Positions 8,001-10,423 of a DNA stretch of 10,423 nucleotides are shown here, one piece after another. Made by a program: the position numbers and the translations under genes. Positions within the stretch are counted from its first letter, which is position 1; every line of letters starts with the position of its first letter. Under the pieces are notes generated by a model, which was not told the origin of the DNA, searched no databases, and saw only the letters and a list, made by a program, of their open reading frames with translations. Source of the DNA: an uncultured Eubacteriales bacterium (GTDB taxonomy: Bacteria; Bacillota; Clostridia; Lachnospirales; Anaerotignaceae); assembly GCA_934256695.1 (NCBI GenBank), contig CAKQPE010000064.1, forward strand, positions 1 to 10,423, in the 5' to 3' direction.

Positions 8001-8763
8001 AACTTATAATATTGTCAACAGCCTTGACGCAGACAAAACCGTTATAGTAACAGTAGCCCAAAAGCCAAGCGGCGGAAGTTCATCCGGCGGCGGAGGCGGA
8101 AGCTCAAAGAAATTTGATATAGCCATAGCCGAAACCTTAAACGGAAAGATTGAAACTGACAAAGACGGAGCTTATCAGGGAAATGTTGTAACAATAACAA
8201 CCGAACCTGACAAAGGTTATGAATTAAAAGCAATAAAAGTAACAGACAAGGACGGAAAAGAATTAAAAATAACAGAAATAAACAAAGAAAAATATTCTTT
8301 TGCAATGCCTGACGGAAAAGTTGATATTAAAGCTGAGTTTATTAAACAGCAGGAAAATGCGGAAATACCAAAAGAAACAACTGCCGAAGAAGGTAAAAAA
8401 ATAACAATAAAAATGCAGATAGGAAACAAGAGAATGTTTACAGACAGCGAAGCATTTGATTATGATGTTGCACCTGTTATAGTAAACAGCAGAACTTTAG
8501 TACCGATTAGATTTATAACAGAGTCCCTCGGCGGCAAAGTTCAGTGGAACGAAGAAACAAAAGAAGTTACGTTGACAACAGAAACAAAAGAAATTAAAAT
8601 GTCAATAGGAAAAACACTTGAAAAATACGGTGTTGCACCTGTTATTATCAGTGAACGTACTTTTGTACCTATCCGTTTTGTAGCCGATGAACTTGGTGCA
8701 GAGGTTCAGTGGAACGATGAAACAAAGACAGTAACAATTATTAAAACCATACCTAACAAATAA
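5008..8763 (+). CDS. Large secreted multidomain protein with aerolysin-like central domain and stalk repeats
   Basis: A 1251-residue exported protein. Residues 1-25 are a classic signal peptide (MKRR, a hydrophobic core, cleavage likely after TFA). Residues 45-164 carry four Cys-Cys-His-Cys modules. Residues about 190-370 are an unrecognised region rich in Gly, Asn, Ser and Lys. Residues about 400-620 have the layout of the aerolysin/ETX-MTX2 pore-forming fold: a Ser/Thr-rich strand region, an amphipathic insertion segment, a stretch ending in VELPAYTNV, alternating strands to VTIVEY, and an APIYPL end. Residues about 748-1017 look like three Ig-like modules, then a Gly/Ser linker (1019-1033), an InlB-B-like small beta repeat (1035-1111) and two copies of a copper-amine-oxidase-N-like stalk motif (1153-1243). 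No LPXTG motif, membrane anchor or SLH repeat is seen. AAGGGGG at 4995-5001 supports the start. It could be a pore-forming toxin or a surface adhesin that reuses the fold; pore activity is inference. Confidence 0.75.
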   Translation: MKRRILSSMLILTVAATVMPTITFADDADTGSNAGIMLLAKNGAFNCPNGCTVTTTDGTTFTHSDPNCNYEYYFEQGYIDKATTPPSQDMYVVTCVDCGGTSLAHTDTCHFNCPTDDCIVTYDGTTYSHSKASCPYSDKDLYCSECGYLEYRAEDDDFFHDENCSLGNKDQVKDDTENVTTPGAVDSEYNVNGVTYFGVDSNNFDNSTKLFIQDMLSAKNKKLGGKSTAALWQYLSYCIQDDKGRGTSTGKFKNQFDNVIPNGLAYNTNSTGAYSANKKSGDNKYNVRSSGLVYAKSMAAAASAMEEQVYQGYDGAGGGRGRGSSVAKNDILWNDTDADDVFWMVTGAYKTSGKNKKGHYQALGVLFSDFTITTILPDDKGNFYQTTSSESAPGSKTYASNVKNMTDIPVSAQQEISNTTSTTATSAINGSKSYGFEESLEIGYEHGLLGGKAHANLTFTASQTIESGWSEEKSKSDEQTTTYNVGVELPAYTNVMMKQSESEATTTTKYNCPVALNFNVTIVEYTLDPSSNDAGCKTQVLATFGANARKNLNRRGVVESVLTDPDGIGWLNLYNNHNGLKNIVEEQLASTAPMASAGATFTVIDKVVASEISGLAPIYPLYNIKTTNDIMEYNFSFGESMYVDNIEINGYNVKNAMYYGFNPNKGHWILVDKDDNILTDSLVAKLVTNPVTGYTKLVAGNEEGTVYLRYVIDEDVYSTAEEPTVYAKNRNLDSTAVIEINISEKPFNDGKVIVSGELTGIANDPEKAIEGTEGLSTVIEDATGKNISRPIVWEAKEMPIDGIKVENNRISFVKEGTFHIRAKTGNVYSDWYEVKALPARKLNTIDIPKEVSIDYKNEQTVNLAALQINYKDQYGDDWTNIPTLTWTCAEEGATVENDVLTVPSAGTYTVTATGDGVASNTMTITVTDSTIRVTAFKPETTALAYSGGSVEFVLTGTNLPNGIIIKANDDIKAETTGTDKEQKAILNFPANTNTESIITYNIVNSLDADKTVIVTVAQKPSGGSSSGGGGGSSKKFDIAIAETLNGKIETDKDGAYQGNVVTITTEPDKGYELKAIKVTDKDGKELKITEINKEKYSFAMPDGKVDIKAEFIKQQENAEIPKETTAEEGKKITIKMQIGNKRMFTDSEAFDYDVAPVIVNSRTLVPIRFITESLGGKVQWNEETKEVTLTTETKEIKMSIGKTLEKYGVAPVIISERTFVPIRFVADELGAEVQWNDETKTVTIIKTIPNK
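5140..5499 (+). repeat. Four Cys-Cys-His-Cys modules in ABAB order within the secreted protein
   Basis: Residues 45-164 of the secreted protein hold C47-C51-H63-C68, C95-C98-H105-C109, C113-C118-H129-C134 and C143-C146-H160-C164. Modules one and three share a pattern beginning FNCP with DGTT and HS before the last Cys. Modules two and four share CxxC and Hx3C. This suggests an AB unit that duplicated. The spacing resembles zinc-ribbon sites, but in an exported protein the cysteines could also form disulfides. Confidence 0.65.
6205..6867 (+). other. Aerolysin-like pore-forming region of the secreted protein
   Basis: Residues about 400-620 show the order known for aerolysin-family pore-formers. 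A Ser/Thr-rich lead (412-432) comes first, then a Gly- and Ser-rich amphipathic segment (433-470) suited to a membrane-inserting hairpin. A polar turn SEEKSKSDEQTTT and a proline-marked strand VELPAYTNV follow, then alternating strands through FNVTIVEY, and later a terminal strand block ending APIYPL. The resemblance is judged by eye from memory of the family; no profile search was run. Confidence 0.55.
8464..8736 (+). repeat. Two-copy stalk motif at the C-terminus of the secreted protein
   Basis: Residues 1153-1188 and 1208-1243 share the pattern VAPVI, RT, VPIRF, LG, VQWN, ETK and VT at the same spacing. This is the copper amine oxidase N-terminal-like (stalk) domain common on exported proteins of Clostridia and relatives, where it is thought to attach proteins to the cell surface. 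No copper site is implied. Confidence 0.85.
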
Positions 8764-8779
8764 ATAACAAATAAACGTC

Positions 8780-8813
8780 AAAAGCGTTCACCTTAAAGGT
8801 GGACGCTTTTTTT
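8780..8813 (+). terminator. Strong intrinsic terminator after the secreted protein gene
   Basis: GCGTTCACC (8784-8792) pairs with GGTGGACGC (8798-8806) with one wobble around TTAAA. AAAA before the stem can pair with the first Ts of a seven-T run (8807-8813). It closes the DUF2442 and secreted-protein unit. Confidence 0.9.
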
Positions 8814-8863
8814 GTAAACAAAAAACAGTTTCGGTAAAAAATAATAACCGTTATTTTATTCTG

Positions 8864-8891
8864 TTGAACTTTTTTTATAACATAGTATAAT
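8864..8891 (+). promoter_or_regulatory. Sigma-A promoter of the yfcE-DUF3877-Hpt unit
   Basis: TTGAAC (8864-8869) and a perfect TATAAT (8886-8891) are separated by 16 bases, with a T-rich spacer. Transcription would start near 8898. A small inverted repeat AATAAC-C-GTTATT (8843-8855) lies just upstream and could be an operator, although it is short and AT-rich. Confidence 0.75.
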
Positions 8892-8922
8892 TATAGGAAA
8901 ATGTATTTGGAGGTAATAGGCA

Positions 8923-9465
8923 ATGAAACTTATGATTGCATCTGATATACACGGCTCTGCATACTATTGCAGAAAAATGCTTGAATGTTTTGAAAAAGAA
9001 AAGGCAGACAGGCTTCTTCTGCTTGGTGATATTTTATATCATGGGCCGAGAAACGACCTTCCAAAGGAATATGCTCCCAAGGAAGTTATTGCAATGCTTA
9101 ATAATACGAAAGATAAAATATTTGCCGTAAGAGGAAATTGCGATACGGAAGTTGACCAAATGGTTTTGGATTTTCCTATATTGGCGGATTATGCGGTTTT
9201 TTATATTGAAAACAGAGTTATATACGCAACTCATGGACACACGTTTAATAAAAACAATCTTCCGCCTTTTCAGAAGGGTGACATACTTCTTCACGGACAC
9301 ACACATATCCCTGCTTGTGAGGAGTTTAACGGTTATTGGTATTTTAATCCGGGTTCGATATCTATTCCGAAAGAAAACAGCCATAACGGATATATGACAC
9401 TGGAAGGAAAAGAAGTTCTGTGGAAAAATCTTGATACAGAAATAAAAAACAGACACAATTTATAA
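8923..9465 (+). CDS. yfcE: YfcE-type metallophosphodiesterase
   Basis: A 180-residue cytosolic two-metal phosphodiesterase close in length and sequence layout to Escherichia coli YfcE, which hydrolyses artificial phosphodiester substrates in vitro and whose natural substrate is not settled. All metal-binding blocks are present: SDIHG (D8, H10), LGDILYHGPRN (D36), RGNCDTEVDQM (N72), THGH (H104, H106) and HGHTH (H126, H128), followed by FNPGS (141-145) and the SIPK segment. GPRN with LPKEYAP and the GNCD-EVDQM block are characteristic of the YfcE group rather than of the phosphoesterase at 1241-1957. GGAGG at 8909-8913 supports the start, nine bases before ATG. The gene leads a three-gene unit with 16 bases to the next start. 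The link to the other two products is positional only. Confidence 0.9.
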   Translation: MKLMIASDIHGSAYYCRKMLECFEKEKADRLLLLGDILYHGPRNDLPKEYAPKEVIAMLNNTKDKIFAVRGNCDTEVDQMVLDFPILADYAVFYIENRVIYATHGHTFNKNNLPPFQKGDILLHGHTHIPACEEFNGYWYFNPGSISIPKENSHNGYMTLEGKEVLWKNLDTEIKNRHNL

Positions 9466-9481
9466 AAATCGGAGAAAAACT

Positions 9482-10018
9482 ATGGAAAACTTTATAGAAC
9501 TTGAAAAAAGTATTGTTGATATGCTTAAAGAAGCACAGGTGAAAATAGGCTTTAGCAAAGAAGAAATAAGGCTTTTTTACCAGCTTAGTTCACTTAACAA
9601 TATTCTTGGCACAAAATGCAGTGCTGAGGAAATGAAAGGGCTTCTTAATGATTTCGTAAGATATTCAAAAGATAGACTCGGTGATATACTTATATCTGAA
9701 CAGGGCGAAAGGTTTTGCTTTAACATACCTGTAAAGGGTGTTGTATATGCACATGAAAATACCGCCAAAGATGAGTTTATAAAAGAACTGGTGGATATTG
9801 TAAAGCACCATGGCTGTACAATGGAAGAAATAAAAAATCTGTTTTTAAAAAAATCCGATAATATTCATTTTGAAAATATAAAAAGTGATGAGTTTGATTA
9901 TTTGATTTATTTTAATGACATACAGGAGGATAAATATTATTATTGCTTTAAAGATGAAGGTTTTCATATAACTTACCATAGGTTTATTCCTAAAGATTTT
10001 GAGGAGTTTGATCTGTAA
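9482..10018 (+). CDS. DUF3877 family protein
   Basis: A 178-residue protein without signal peptide or membrane segment. Its layout (LEKSIVDMLKEAQVKIGFSKEEIRLFY, then SSLNNILGT, then DRLGDILIS, GERFCFNIP, HHGCTMEEI, DEFDYLIYF, and YCFKDEGFHITYHRF near the end) matches my memory of DUF3877, a family found chiefly in Lachnospiraceae and relatives with no known function. GGAGA at 9471-9475 supports the start. It lies 16 bases after the yfcE-type gene and 17 before the Hpt gene, so the three are very likely co-transcribed. A cytosolic role is inferred; the fold and partner are unknown. Confidence 0.68.
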   Translation: MENFIELEKSIVDMLKEAQVKIGFSKEEIRLFYQLSSLNNILGTKCSAEEMKGLLNDFVRYSKDRLGDILISEQGERFCFNIPVKGVVYAHENTAKDEFIKELVDIVKHHGCTMEEIKNLFLKKSDNIHFENIKSDEFDYLIYFNDIQEDKYYYCFKDEGFHITYHRFIPKDFEEFDL

Positions 10019-10035
10019 AATAGGAGGAAATATTT

Positions 10036-10380
10036 ATGACACTTACGGAATTTTACGACAAAGCAGGCGGAAATTATGAAGAAGTTTTGTGCAGACTTAT
10101 GAATGATGCACTTGTTAAAAAATTTTTGATTAAATTTCTTGATGATAAAAGTTGTAAAAATATTTTTGATAATTTGGAAAAGCATGACATAAAAGAGGCA
10201 TTCAGAGCAGCACATACTTTAAAAGGAATATGTCAAAATCTTGGATTGGGAACTCTGTATAAATCAAGCTATAGTGTTACGGAGGCTTTAAGAGACGGAA
10301 AAAACGATGTAACCGACGAAATGCTTTCAAAACTTAAAGATGATTACGAAATGACGGTAAATGTAATAGAAAGTCTGTAA
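10036..10380 (+). CDS. Stand-alone Hpt (histidine phosphotransfer) domain protein
   Basis: A 114-residue protein made of a single Hpt domain, a four-helix bundle that passes phosphoryl groups between histidine kinases and response regulators. The signature AAHTLKGICQNLG (58-70) contains H60 as the phosphorylated histidine, with the conserved Lys63 and Gly64 just after it. The N-terminal segment TEFYDKAGGNYEEVLCRL and the helix FLIKFLDD also match the domain's usual start. No kinase or receiver domain is attached and none is encoded in the window, so partners must lie elsewhere. AGGAGG at 10022-10027, eight bases before ATG, is a strong ribosome binding site. It closes the visible three-gene unit. 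Confidence 0.85.
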   Translation: MTLTEFYDKAGGNYEEVLCRLMNDALVKKFLIKFLDDKSCKNIFDNLEKHDIKEAFRAAHTLKGICQNLGLGTLYKSSYSVTEALRDGKNDVTDEMLSKLKDDYEMTVNVIESL

Positions 10381-10406
10381 ATATAAATTTATCGAACTGA
10401 AAGACC

Positions 10407-10423
10407 TTGGGGTTTCACCCCAA
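10407..10423 (+). terminator. Hairpin after the Hpt gene, cut by the window end
   Basis: TTGGGG (10407-10412) pairs perfectly with CCCCAA (10418-10423) around TTTCA. The window ends exactly at the second arm, so a following T-run cannot be checked. The stem might continue to GACC (10403-10406) if GGTC follows. It is probably a terminator of the three-gene unit or a dispersed palindrome. Confidence 0.5.

Overview
The window is AT-rich, and every convincing gene lies on the + strand. Purine-rich Shine-Dalgarno sites sit at normal distances, intrinsic terminators are frequent, and the gene content includes a DUF3877-type protein, copper-amine-oxidase-like stalk repeats and a large ATP-binding LuxR regulator. 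This points to a low-GC anaerobic Firmicute of the class Clostridia, probably near the Lachnospiraceae. That placement is inference from gene families and style, not from a marker gene.

Region by region: (1) Positions 1-160 hold no convincing gene but contain a dense row of hairpins, the last of which resembles a terminator. (2) Positions 256-1957 hold a two-gene unit: an MBL-fold metallohydrolase with a C-terminal winged-helix-like tail, then a calcineurin-like metallophosphoesterase. It ends at a terminator at 2043-2072. (3) Positions 2118-4589 encode an 823-residue MalT-like (LAL) transcription regulator with its own apparent promoter. (4) Positions 4590-4733 form a short intergenic region with two hairpins built from the same ten-base arm, TACCGTATAC. 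Their arms can pair in mutually exclusive ways. (5) Positions 4734-8763 hold a small DUF2442 protein and, 25 bases later, a 1251-residue secreted protein, closed by a strong terminator at 8780-8813. (6) Positions 8923-10380 hold a tight three-gene unit behind a good sigma-A promoter: a YfcE-type phosphodiesterase, a DUF3877 protein and a stand-alone Hpt (histidine phosphotransfer) protein. It runs into a hairpin cut by the window end.

The most striking gene is the 1251-residue secreted protein. After a signal peptide it has four Cys-Cys-His-Cys modules in an ABAB order. A central region follows whose layout resembles the pore-forming part of aerolysin-family toxins. Next come Ig-like segments, a Gly/Ser linker, a small beta repeat and a duplicated stalk domain at the C-terminus. 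My inference is a surface-attached or secreted aerolysin-like protein, possibly controlled by the adjacent LAL regulator, the DUF2442 protein and the paired hairpins between them. The other genes look like housekeeping or signalling functions. No tRNA, rRNA, CRISPR array or insertion sequence was seen.
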